Of a DNA stretch of 24,320 nt, positions 1 to 6,682 are shown in pieces; positions within the stretch are counted from its first letter, which is position 1; the number at the start of each line of letters is the position of its first letter. The translations under genes and the position numbers were made by a program. The notes under the pieces were generated by a model. It saw only the letters and a list, made by a program, of their open reading frames with translations. It had not been told where the DNA came from and searched no databases. The DNA is from an uncultured Bacillota bacterium (GTDB lineage Bacteria > Bacillota > Clostridia > Oscillospirales > Oscillospiraceae). Location: positions 1 to 24,320 of the forward strand of contig CALACZ010000153.1 in NCBI GenBank assembly GCA_937890735.1. The letters are read 5' to 3'.

Positions 1-2
1 GT

Positions 3-187
3 CACGGCTTCGCCGTGCCACCTCCCCTTGGTCACCAAGGGGAGGCTTTGGTGCGGTCGAAACGCGCTATCACTTAGAATGTACCACCCTTCTCCTCATC
101 CGTCTCGCTGCGCGCGCCGCCTGTCCCTACCCTCTTTGTCCCTGCGGGACATTTCCCCCTGATAGGGGGAATCTGCCCCTCAAGGGG
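3..187. repeat. Hairpin-rich intergenic repeat at the window edge
   Basis: A run of short perfect hairpins: CACGGC/GCCGTG with loop TTC (3-17), CCTCCCCTTGG/CCAAGGGGAGG with loop TCA (21-45), TGTCCC/GGGACA with loop TGC (137-151), TTCCCCC/GGGGGAA with a 5-nt loop (153-171) and CCCCT/AGGGG with a 2-nt loop (176-187). The string GGCTTTGGTGCG follows a G-rich arm twice (45-56 and 189-200), so two related modules seem joined. No gene was found in 1-269. The left end is cut by the window, so full length is unknown. A further 9-bp hairpin (GGCGATGGG/CCCATCGCC) at 231-252 lies just past the pth stop, but no U-run follows it on the minus strand, so I do not call it a terminator. Confidence 0.6.
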
Positions 188-269
188 AAGGCTTTGGTGC
201 GCCGAAAATTTCTTCTCCACGCACGAGCGCGGCGATGGGGATTCCCATCGCCGTGTCGATTTTTACAGT

Positions 270-863
270 TTATAAGCCGTTGAACTCCGCCGCCGCTTTC
301 TGGCAGCCGGACTCCACGATGCACAGCGCCGCTTCGGCGGCGTGCTGGAGCGCGGTGTCGATGAGCGCCTGCTGCGCCTTCGGGATCTGCCCCAGCACCC
401 AGTCCGCCAGATCGTACTCCGGGGACGGCTTTTCGCCCACGCCGATCTTGACGCGCGGAAAATCCTCGGAATGCAGGACGGAAAGGATCGACTTGATGCC
501 GTTATGCCCGCCCGCCGAGCCGGATGCGCGCACGCGGATGCGCCCCGGCGCGAGGGAAATATCGTCAAACAGCACCAGCACCCGCTCCGGCGGGAGCTTA
601 TAGAACTGCACCGCCTGCTCCACCGCCATGCCGGACGCGTTCATGAACGTCTCCGGCTTCATGAGCAGCAGCTTCTGCCCGCGATAGACCGCCTGCGCGG
701 TGAGTGCGCGGAATTTTGCCTTTTTGATGCTCACGCCGAGCGTTCCCGCCAAAATATCGATGGCGCGGAAGCCCATGTTGTGCCGCGTGCGCTCGTATTC
801 TTTGCCGGGATTGCCCAGCCCGACGATCAGCCAGTCACAGGCGGGCTTTTTGCCGAACAGCAT
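270..863 (-). CDS. pth: Peptidyl-tRNA hydrolase
   Basis: Cytosolic enzyme that cleaves the ester bond of peptidyl-tRNA released from stalled ribosomes, recycling tRNA. The 197-aa product has the full family pattern: the GLGNPG start motif (Asn18), TRHNMG with the catalytic His28, the KPETFMN motif (69-75), the FDDISL segment with the conserved Asp pair (100-101) and GSAGGHNGIKS with Asn121. Length is normal. I chose the ATG at 863, one base after the prs stop, because upstream codons in this frame lie inside prs and do not resemble Pth. The tight junction implies co-transcription and probably coupled translation with prs. Order glmU-prs-pth matches the B. subtilis gcaD-prs-ctc-spoVC operon, except that ctc (L25-type protein) is missing here. 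Confidence 0.95.
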   Translation of the reverse strand: MLFGKKPACDWLIVGLGNPGKEYERTRHNMGFRAIDILAGTLGVSIKKAKFRALTAQAVYRGQKLLLMKPETFMNASGMAVEQAVQFYKLPPERVLVLFDDISLAPGRIRVRASGSAGGHNGIKSILSVLHSEDFPRVKIGVGEKPSPEYDLADWVLGQIPKAQQALIDTALQHAAEAALCIVESGCQKAAAEFNGL

Positions 864-864
864 C

Positions 865-1818
865 TTAGAACAGGACGGACATCGAGTTCTCCTCGTAAAT
901 GCGCTGAATGGCGTCGGCAAAGACCGGGGAGATGTCGATATAGTTGATGTTTGCGGGCAGCCCATCGGGCGCGGGGATGGTGTTGAGCAGCGTCAGCTCC
1001 TTGATGGGGCTGTTCGCAATGCGCTCCAGAGCGGGGCCCGACAGCACGCCGTGCGAGGCACACGCGTACACCTCCGTCGCCCCGCCGATCTCCACGATCG
1101 CCTTGGCGGCGTTGCACAGAGACCCCGCGGTATCGACCATGTCGTCAAACAGGATGCACTTTTTGCCGCGCACGTCGCCGATGACGTTCATGACCTCGCA
1201 GCAGTTCGCCTTTTCGCGGCGCTTATCGACGATGGCAAGACCCATGCCCATTTTGTTGGCAAACGTGCGGCTGCGCGCGACCGAGCCGACGTCCGGCGAG
1301 ACGACGACCATGTCCTCGTGATTCGTCGGGAACTTGTCCATGTAATACTTCACGAACGCGGGATTTGCCAGCAGGTTATCCACGGGGATGTCAAAGAAGC
1401 CCTGGATCTGCGCGGCGTGCAGGTCCATCGTGAGCACGCGGTCCGCGCCGGCGGCTTCGATCATGTTGGCAACGAGCTTGGCAGAGATCGGGTCACGACC
1501 CTTCGCCTTGCGATCCTGCCGGGCATAGCCGAAATAGGGGATGACGGCGGTGATACGACCCGCGGAGGCGCGCTTGCACGCGTCGATCATGATGAGCAGC
1601 TCCATGAGGTTGTTGTTCACGGGCTTGCAGGTGGACTGGACCAGGAACACGTCGCTGCCGCGAACGGATTCGTTGATGGTCAGCGAGACCTCGCCGTCAG
1701 CAAAGGTCGTGACGGTGCAGTCGCCCAGCGGCAGCCACAGCTTGCGGCAGATGCCCTCGGCGAACGGACGGTTCGCGTTGGCGCAGAACACCTTGACATT
1801 TTTCCCATGCGAAATCAT
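865..1818 (-). CDS. prs: Ribose-phosphate pyrophosphokinase (PRPP synthetase)
   Basis: Makes PRPP from ribose 5-phosphate and ATP, the shared precursor of purines, pyrimidines, histidine, tryptophan and NAD. The 317-aa product has typical family length. Visible landmarks are the VNNNLMELLIMIDA segment (67-80), the ATP-binding FGYARQDRK region (96-104), the PRPP-synthetase signature region starting DLHAAQIQGFFDIPVDNL (132-149), and the PRPP-binding loop DDMVDTAGS (225-233). N-terminal variation is modest: the usual N-terminal string is replaced by KNVKVFCANANRPFAEGI. The ATG at 1818 is preceded by an AGAGGGG-type ribosome site. It is the second gene of the glmU-prs-pth cluster, with a 276-bp gap from glmU that suggests its own promoter and a structured leader. 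Confidence 0.95.
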   Translation of the reverse strand: MISHGKNVKVFCANANRPFAEGICRKLWLPLGDCTVTTFADGEVSLTINESVRGSDVFLVQSTCKPVNNNLMELLIMIDACKRASAGRITAVIPYFGYARQDRKAKGRDPISAKLVANMIEAAGADRVLTMDLHAAQIQGFFDIPVDNLLANPAFVKYYMDKFPTNHEDMVVVSPDVGSVARSRTFANKMGMGLAIVDKRREKANCCEVMNVIGDVRGKKCILFDDMVDTAGSLCNAAKAIVEIGGATEVYACASHGVLSGPALERIANSPIKELTLLNTIPAPDGLPANINYIDISPVFADAIQRIYEENSMSVLF

Positions 1819-2094
1819 AGCAAATTACCCCTCTTTTTCTTTCGGCAGTGCATCCCGCCCGTCGGCACACGGCTCGCTTGCAGCTTTTCCGCCATCCGCC
1901 GGAAAAATCCTCGCAAATCCGTCAGGATTCGCTGCGGCTTTTCCAGCGCCTGACGAAAAACCTGCCGCGCGTTCCGCGCACCGCCCGCCGGGCTGCCCTG
2001 CCTAGTTTTAGTTTCCTGTTATTCTGTCTCTAATTTAGTATTATTTATATCACAAAGCCCAAAAAGAGCTAAGTTTCCTGTCACAAACCGCGCC
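1819..2094 (-). promoter_or_regulatory. Structured leader and AT-rich promoter region of prs
   Basis: This 276-bp gap has an AT-rich half (about 2005-2090), which probably holds the prs promoter, although I could not pick a convincing -35/-10 pair. It then has a GC-rich half next to prs with hairpins: CGTCAGG/CCTGACG enclosing CGCTG/CAGCG (1920-1955) and TTTTCCG/CGGAAAA (1885-1906). The 12-mer AGTTTCCTGTYA occurs twice in direct orientation (2010-2021 and 2072-2083). No open frame here looks like a protein. A structured 5' leader of roughly 150-200 nt is inferred; no known riboswitch class was recognised. Confidence 0.4.
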
Positions 2095-3288
2095 TCAGCC
2101 CTCGGGCTTCGGCTGCTTGAGCTTATGCTTTGCCGCCCAGTCCTTTTTGTTGGACTGGTGCGCGCGCGCGACCGCCAGCGCCTGCGCCGGGACGTCGTCG
2201 GTGATGGTCGAGCCCGCGGCGGTGTACGCCCCGTCGCCCACCGTGACGGGCGCGACGAGATTCGTGTTGCAGCCGATGAAGGCGTCATTTCCGATGACGG
2301 TGCGGTGCTTCTGCGCGCGGTCGTAGTTGACCGTGACCGTGCCGCAGCCGAAATTCACCCGCTCGCCCACGTCGCTGTCGCCAACGTAGGTCAGGTGCGC
2401 GATCTTCGTCCCGTCGCCGACCACGGAGTTCTTGACCTCCACAAAATCGCCGACCTTCACGCCGTTGCCGATCGTCGAGCCGGGGCGGATGTACGCGAAC
2501 GGTCCGACCTGCGCGTCATAGCCGATGCTGGACGAAAACGCGTGCGTCGCGCGGACCGACGAGCCGTCGCCCACGCGCACGTCCTCCAGGAATGTGTTCG
2601 GACCGATCGTACAGTTTTTGCCGATGCGCGTGCCGCCGCGCAGAATCGTCCCGGGCAGCAGCGCCGTCCCCGCGCCGACCGACACCGTCGGATCGACGTA
2701 GGTGTTGTTGTAGTCCCAAATTTCCACGCCCTGCCGCGCGAGCTGTTCCAGATGGGCAAGCCCCAGAACCGGCTGCCAGTGCGGCAGCTCCTGCATGGAC
2801 GAGACGGCATACACGCCGTCACGGTCGGTGTACGGCACGCCGTGCTCCTTGAGAAACTCCGTAAAGATGAATTTATCGTCCAGCGCATCCATCAGCGCCT
2901 GCCGGCGCACGGACGTGACGTTGCTCTCGAGCGGCGCGCCGTCCGGCTCGTCGTCCAACGCAAACGGCAGAATGACCGCCGGGCCGGTCACCACGATCAG
3001 CTCCTCCTCCGATTCCTCGGCGGTGGACAAAAAGACGTGCAGCTCGTCCGAGACGCAGTCCGCCGCCGGGCAGCGGAACTCGACGTCCTCCGGGAAGCAC
3101 GCGCGCGCCTCGCGCTTAAAGCGCTCGTGGCAGACCAAAAAGAAACGCCCGACGCCCCCGGCGAGCAATGCGTTTGCCAGCCAGGTGAGCAGGGGCGTAC
3201 CCATAATATTTTGCAGCATCATCGGACGGTCATAGCCGGTCTTGCCGGTGTCATCCGGCACAAATACGATTGCAGACAGTTCAGACAT
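2095..3288 (-). CDS. glmU: GlmU-like protein with intact acetyltransferase and degenerate uridylyltransferase domain
   Basis: The C-terminal half (about 195-397) is a left-handed beta-helix like that of GlmU, which acetylates glucosamine-1-phosphate for peptidoglycan precursor synthesis. Equivalents of the E. coli acetyltransferase residues are all visible: Arg268 (YIRPG), Lys286 (VEVKN), His298 and Tyr301 (AHLTY), Asn312, Asn321-Tyr322-Asp323 and Lys327. The N-terminal half is collinear with a nucleotidyltransferase fold but lacks its chemistry. The LAAGxGTRM loop is replaced by FVPDDTGKTG (9-18), the LPK lysine by RPM (21-23), and the Mg-binding Asp of the YGDVPL-type strand by Pro in TGPAVIL (101-107). 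At 397 aa it is about 60 shorter than usual. Synteny with prs-pth supports orthology to gcaD/glmU. It may act only as an acetyltransferase. Start at 3288 has a GGAGGGAGAGGG ribosome site. Confidence 0.85.
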   Translation of the reverse strand: MSELSAIVFVPDDTGKTGYDRPMMLQNIMGTPLLTWLANALLAGGVGRFFLVCHERFKREARACFPEDVEFRCPAADCVSDELHVFLSTAEESEEELIVVTGPAVILPFALDDEPDGAPLESNVTSVRRQALMDALDDKFIFTEFLKEHGVPYTDRDGVYAVSSMQELPHWQPVLGLAHLEQLARQGVEIWDYNNTYVDPTVSVGAGTALLPGTILRGGTRIGKNCTIGPNTFLEDVRVGDGSSVRATHAFSSSIGYDAQVGPFAYIRPGSTIGNGVKVGDFVEVKNSVVGDGTKIAHLTYVGDSDVGERVNFGCGTVTVNYDRAQKHRTVIGNDAFIGCNTNLVAPVTVGDGAYTAAGSTITDDVPAQALAVARAHQSNKKDWAAKHKLKQPKPEG

Positions 3289-3320
3289 AGCCCTCTCCCT
3301 CCGATCATGCGTTCAGCATC

Positions 3321-3349
3321 ATTGTAACAGAAAAAAATCGTTTTGTACA
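3321..3349 (-). promoter_or_regulatory. Sigma-A promoter of the glmU-like gene
   Basis: On the minus strand, -35 TGTACA (3344-3349) and -10 TACAAT (3321-3326) are separated by 17 bp, and TG one base before the -10 makes an extended -10. It lies about 33 bp upstream of the start codon. Bases 3359-3373 hold a small GCCGG/CCGGC hairpin between the GNAT stop and this promoter. Confidence 0.65.
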
Positions 3350-3402
3350 GGCGCAGTTTGCCGGAAAACCGGCGAAAAAGCGCCCGTTTTTCCGTGCAAA
3401 TG

Positions 3403-3912
3403 TCAAAGCACCTTCTCGTAATACGCCATGGAGTAGTCGCGCCCGAATTTTTCGGCGCAGTTTTCAAAAAAGCCCACGCGGCGGTAGCCCAGCTTTTCAT
3501 GAAAGCGCGGGCTGTCCATCGTGAGGTACGGATCGTCCCCGTTCGGGATGGCGATGCACGCATACGCCCGCCGCACGCCCATGGCTTTCAGCCGCGCCTC
3601 CAGCTCGGCATACAGCCGCCGCCCATAGCCGCGCCTCCGGCAGTCCTGCCGCAGATAGATCGTGACCTCCGCCGAGCAGTCATACGCCCGCCGGGGATTG
3701 AGATGCCCGGCGTAGGCATAGCCCATCAGCTCGCCATCGTCCCACAGGGTAATATAAGGATAGCGCTCCAACGTGTGCGCAATGCGCGCGGCAAATTCCG
3801 CCTCCGACGGCGCGTCATATTCAAAGCTCACCGCTGTTTTTTCCACATACGGCGCATAGATCGCCAAAAGCCGCGCCGCGTCGGAGACAGCAGCCTCCCG
3901 AATCTCGATCAT
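3403..3912 (-). CDS. GNAT N-acetyltransferase, phosphinothricin/MnaT-like family
   Basis: A 169-aa acetyl-CoA-dependent N-acetyltransferase. Motif A is visible as EVTIYLRQDCRRRGYGRRLY (82-101), with the pyrophosphate-binding RRRGYG loop. The C-terminal FHEKLGYRRVGFFE segment (137-150) and the N-terminal IREAAVSDAARLLAIY pattern are those of the Pat/Bar/YncA branch, which acetylates phosphinothricin, methionine sulfone or related amines. The substrate cannot be read from sequence. The start at 3912 is chosen because a longer in-frame start at 3948 would lie inside the promoter (-10 at 3939-3944). The gene is monocistronic, with its own promoter upstream, and stops 115 bp before the glmU-like gene. 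Confidence 0.85.
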   Translation of the reverse strand: MIEIREAAVSDAARLLAIYAPYVEKTAVSFEYDAPSEAEFAARIAHTLERYPYITLWDDGELMGYAYAGHLNPRRAYDCSAEVTIYLRQDCRRRGYGRRLYAELEARLKAMGVRRAYACIAIPNGDDPYLTMDSPRFHEKLGYRRVGFFENCAEKFGRDYSMAYYEKVL

Positions 3913-3938
3913 ACAACCGCCCCCAATAAACCGCAGCC

Positions 3939-3967
3939 ATTCTAGCACACTTGCGGCATAAAGTAAA
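3939..3967 (-). promoter_or_regulatory. Sigma-A promoter of the GNAT gene
   Basis: Minus strand: -35 TTTACT (3962-3967), 17-bp spacer, -10 TAGAAT (3939-3944), about 27 bp before the ATG at 3912. This placement decides the start codon of the GNAT gene. Confidence 0.6.
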
Positions 3968-3981
3968 GATGCCCCCGCGTT

Positions 3982-4031
3982 TCATCGTAACGTAGGGGAG
4001 GGAGATTTTACAGATTCGCATTGGTGTATCC
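3982..4031. repeat. Partial copy of the TCGTAACG hairpin unit joined to a GCATTGGTG module
   Basis: TCATCGTAACGTAGGGGAGGG matches the edge of the unit seen complete at 11382, 14064, 19838 and 24091, but the second stem arm is missing. It is followed by GATTCGCATTGGTG, a module also found at 14028 and 19800. It lies between the GNAT promoter and the terminator of the transglutaminase-like gene. Confidence 0.6.
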
Positions 4032-4075
4032 TAAATTTGCAACGTCGTGCTGCACAATCCTCTCGTCACGGCGCA

Positions 4076-4108
4076 TATAAAAACCGGGAAGGTCTGCCTT
4101 CCCGGTTT
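4076..4108 (-). terminator. Rho-independent terminator of the envelope operon
   Basis: A perfect 12-bp stem AAACCGGGAAGG/CCTTCCCGGTTT (4081-4092 and 4097-4108) with a 4-nt loop. On the minus strand it is followed by TTTTTATAT-like sequence. It sits 7 bp after the stop codon of the transglutaminase-like gene and ends the 8299-4116 transcript. Confidence 0.85.
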
Positions 4109-4115
4109 ATTTGCT

Positions 4116-5741
4116 TTATCCCGCCTGCATCTGCGTGAGTCTCCACAGGGCGCAGATTGCCTGTTCTCTGGTCAGCTCCGCTTTGGGGGCGAAGCTGCCG
4201 CCGCCAACGCCCTGCATGAGCCCCGCCGCATACGCCCGGTCGCAGAAGGTCTGCGCCCAGCCGGCGATATTCGTGCGGTCGGTGAAGGGGTGCTCGGGGG
4301 CGTCAAGCGTCTCGTCTATGGCGTCATACATCGCCGCGAGGCGGCAGAGGATCTTTGCCATCTGCTCGCGCGTGACGGCGGCATCCGGTTGGAGACTCCC
4401 GTCGCCAAAGCCGTTTACCAGCCCGATGGATGCCAGATATTCCATATAATCGCCGTTTTCCGCCTCGTCTGTATCGTCAAACGAAAAGCCGAGCTGCCGC
4501 AGCGCCGCGCGCGGCGCTGCCGTGACCATCGGATAGATCAGCGACGCCAGCTCCCCGCGCGTGATCGGGTTCTGCATCCCGGCGCACTGCGCGGCGGGCA
4601 GGAAGCCCGCGAGGTAAAATTCCGTCACCGTCTCCAGCGCCCAATCGGACGCGCCCGTGAGATCGACCACCGTCACCGGGATCGTCGCGGGGAGAATATC
4701 GCGGCTCGCCGCGCGCACGGTCAGCACGCAGTGCCCGGTTTTATACGCCGTGAGCGTGCCGTCCTCCGCGACCGCAGCGACGGACGGGTCGCTCGACGAG
4801 ACGCGCAGCGCCGCGCCGGGACGATCCTCCACGTCAAAATGGAGCTGCACCGGCACGCCCTTGCGCACCATCAGCGACACGAACGCCGCGCCGTCCAGTG
4901 TGACGCGCGCCCGCGCCCGCGCGGCGGGGTAGTCGCTTGCGGACATCGGGTGCGCGCTCGCAAAGTCCGCCTCTTGATAGCCCGTGCCGCGCGTGTGCTG
5001 CTGAAACTGTTCGCCGCCGCGCAGAAACCAGTCCCACGTCATCGCGCCGTCCGCGTCCTTGCACGCGTCCCACGTCACGTCGAGGCTGTACCACTTGCCG
5101 TCCAGCTCCACGATATTCCACCCGTGCGAAATGCCCCCCGCATAGCCGGTCACGACGCGGCAGGGGATGTTCTCCTGAAGCAGCAGTTCGCGCATGAGCA
5201 GTGCGTAGCCCTGGCAGACCATTTTGCCGGTCATAAGCCCGTCGTAGGCGGAAAAATTCTGAAGCTCGCCGTCGTAGACAAAGTGCGTGGCGACGTATTC
5301 GTAGATCGCCAGCACCCGCTCAAAGTCCGACAAGCCATCGAGCTTCAGCCCCGCGCGGATCTCGCGGCAGGCGCTCACCACGCGCTGCTCTTCTTCGGCG
5401 GTCGTGAGATATTCGATGGCGATGCGAAGCTGCCCATCCTGCACGCTCGGGTCGAGCAGGCGGATGTTCAGCACGTCGTATTCCGTCCGGCTGCCGTCGG
5501 CGGACTCGGCGGCGCACTCGCGCAAAAGGTCCACCAGCAGCGTCCCGTCGGTAAATTCCTCCAAGCCGTCCGCCGGCAGCTCCACGAGCGTCTGCCGCGC
5601 CGCCAGACCCTCCAGCAGCGCGCTTTTGAGCGTATCGCGCGGCGCGGCGGCGGGGGCTTTTTGTGCCAGCGCGCCCACGCTCAGCGTGAGCAGCAGCGCC
5701 AGCAGCAGCGCCAGCCGCCGGGCGGCGCGGGATGTTTTCAT
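4116..5741 (-). CDS. Secreted transglutaminase-like protein with Ig-like domain and SLH repeats
   Basis: The 541-aa product starts with a signal peptide (MKTSRAARRL then a leucine-rich core, cleavage near ALA26-QK). A transglutaminase-like cysteine-protease fold spans about 140-225, with a complete triad: Cys176 (MVCQGYA), His206 (SHGWN) and Asp221 (SLDVTW). A bacterial Ig-like (BIG2) segment follows (about 275-360; SSSDPSVAAV, GTLTAYKTG). Three S-layer-homology repeats close the protein (about 364-541; ITRGELA, VTREQMAKIL, LTREQAICALW). This predicts an exported protein held on the cell wall through its SLH repeats, either a peptidase or a cross-linking enzyme. The ATG at 5741 is preferred over 5756 because GAAGGAGA lies at the right distance. 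It is the last gene of the operon after the lipid kinase. Confidence 0.88.
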   Translation of the reverse strand: MKTSRAARRLALLLALLLTLSVGALAQKAPAAAPRDTLKSALLEGLAARQTLVELPADGLEEFTDGTLLVDLLRECAAESADGSRTEYDVLNIRLLDPSVQDGQLRIAIEYLTTAEEEQRVVSACREIRAGLKLDGLSDFERVLAIYEYVATHFVYDGELQNFSAYDGLMTGKMVCQGYALLMRELLLQENIPCRVVTGYAGGISHGWNIVELDGKWYSLDVTWDACKDADGAMTWDWFLRGGEQFQQHTRGTGYQEADFASAHPMSASDYPAARARARVTLDGAAFVSLMVRKGVPVQLHFDVEDRPGAALRVSSSDPSVAAVAEDGTLTAYKTGHCVLTVRAASRDILPATIPVTVVDLTGASDWALETVTEFYLAGFLPAAQCAGMQNPITRGELASLIYPMVTAAPRAALRQLGFSFDDTDEAENGDYMEYLASIGLVNGFGDGSLQPDAAVTREQMAKILCRLAAMYDAIDETLDAPEHPFTDRTNIAGWAQTFCDRAYAAGLMQGVGGGSFAPKAELTREQAICALWRLTQMQAG

Positions 5742-5763
5742 AATTGTCTCCTTCATGGTTACC

Positions 5764-6660
5764 CTAGTTCGGAACGATGATCTCCAAAGCCTGCCGGTGC
5801 ATCTTTGCCTCGACATCTAGAAACTCGCCGCCGTATTCGCCGTCCACCGTCCACGCGACCTTCTCGTCAAAGCGGAAGCGGATGCAGTCGGTGTGGCGGA
5901 AGATAAATTCCTTTTCGTTTTGGAACTCATAGCGCAGCAGATGGGTCGCGACGCTGTGGAAATCCAGCAGATTTTTAATATCGCGGATGAGCACGACCTC
6001 CGCCTGCCCATCGTCCAGCGCGATGCCGAGCGCGTCGCTCGGTGCTTTGAAGCCGCCCACGCTCATCGTGCTGCAAACGAGCCCGTCGAGAATGTCCGCC
6101 TCAAATTCCTCGCCGTTCACCTCGCAGTGTGCGTGCACTGCGCGCACGTCGCCCAGCGCCTTCACGCCGTTGAGGAAGTACGCGAGCCTGCCCAGCACGC
6201 GCTTATCCTCCTGCGGCGTCTCATACGGCACGCCCGTGAACAGCCCAAACGCCGCCACATAGGCAAAATAGCGCTCGCCGAGCTGCCCGATGTCCATGCG
6301 GAACGATTTTCCGTGCACGATGTCCTGCGCCGCCGTCACGGGGTCGCGCGAGAGCCCCAGCGTGGACGCGACGTCGTTGACCGTGCCGCCGGGGATGTAG
6401 CCGAGCGGCGGACGCTTTTCCAGCGCCATCATGCCGTTCACGGCCTCGTTGAGCGTCCCGTCGCCGCCGGTGCAGACGATGAGGTCATAGTCCGCGCCCA
6501 TTTCCTTGATAGACTCCGTCAGGTCGCGCGGGGCGCGCGTGGGGTGCACCGTCACGTCGTAGCCGCCGATGGTGAACACCTGCAAGACCTCCATGAGGCT
6601 GCTGCGGATCTCGGCGTGCCCGGCGTTGGGATTGACGAAAAACAGCAGTTTGCGTCTCAT
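5764..6660 (-). CDS. Diacylglycerol kinase-family lipid kinase (YegS/DgkB-like)
   Basis: A 298-aa soluble lipid kinase that phosphorylates diacylglycerol or a related lipid with ATP. Diagnostic motifs are FFVNPNAGH at 7-15, the nucleotide-binding GGDGTLNEAVNG (65-76), GYIPGGTVNDVA (87-98), and TVDGE (271-275) near the end. In Gram-positive bacteria DgkB recycles diacylglycerol left by lipoteichoic acid synthesis; whether this cell makes lipoteichoic acid is not shown. The start at 6660 has an AGGAGGCG ribosome site. Upstream in-frame codons lie in the 3' end of the rotamase gene and encode low-complexity sequence, so they are excluded. It is 22 bp downstream of the rotamase and 22 bp upstream of the transglutaminase-like gene. 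Confidence 0.9.
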   Translation of the reverse strand: MRRKLLFFVNPNAGHAEIRSSLMEVLQVFTIGGYDVTVHPTRAPRDLTESIKEMGADYDLIVCTGGDGTLNEAVNGMMALEKRPPLGYIPGGTVNDVASTLGLSRDPVTAAQDIVHGKSFRMDIGQLGERYFAYVAAFGLFTGVPYETPQEDKRVLGRLAYFLNGVKALGDVRAVHAHCEVNGEEFEADILDGLVCSTMSVGGFKAPSDALGIALDDGQAEVVLIRDIKNLLDFHSVATHLLRYEFQNEKEFIFRHTDCIRFRFDEKVAWTVDGEYGGEFLDVEAKMHRQALEIIVPN

Positions 6661-6682
6661 AAAAGCGCCTCCTGTGCGTTTT

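Noticed and set aside
231..252. Hairpin after pth as a terminator
   Set aside because: Good 9-bp stem but no U-run on the minus strand; left as a hairpin only.
2125..3327. Long open frame on the plus strand opposite the glmU-like gene
   Set aside because: Arg/His/Ala/Val-rich translation without motifs, fully antisense to a well-supported gene; typical of GC-rich DNA. Similar antisense frames opposite prs, the transglutaminase-like gene, the rotamase, mnmG, the ABC-F gene and the M16 genes were dropped for the same reason.
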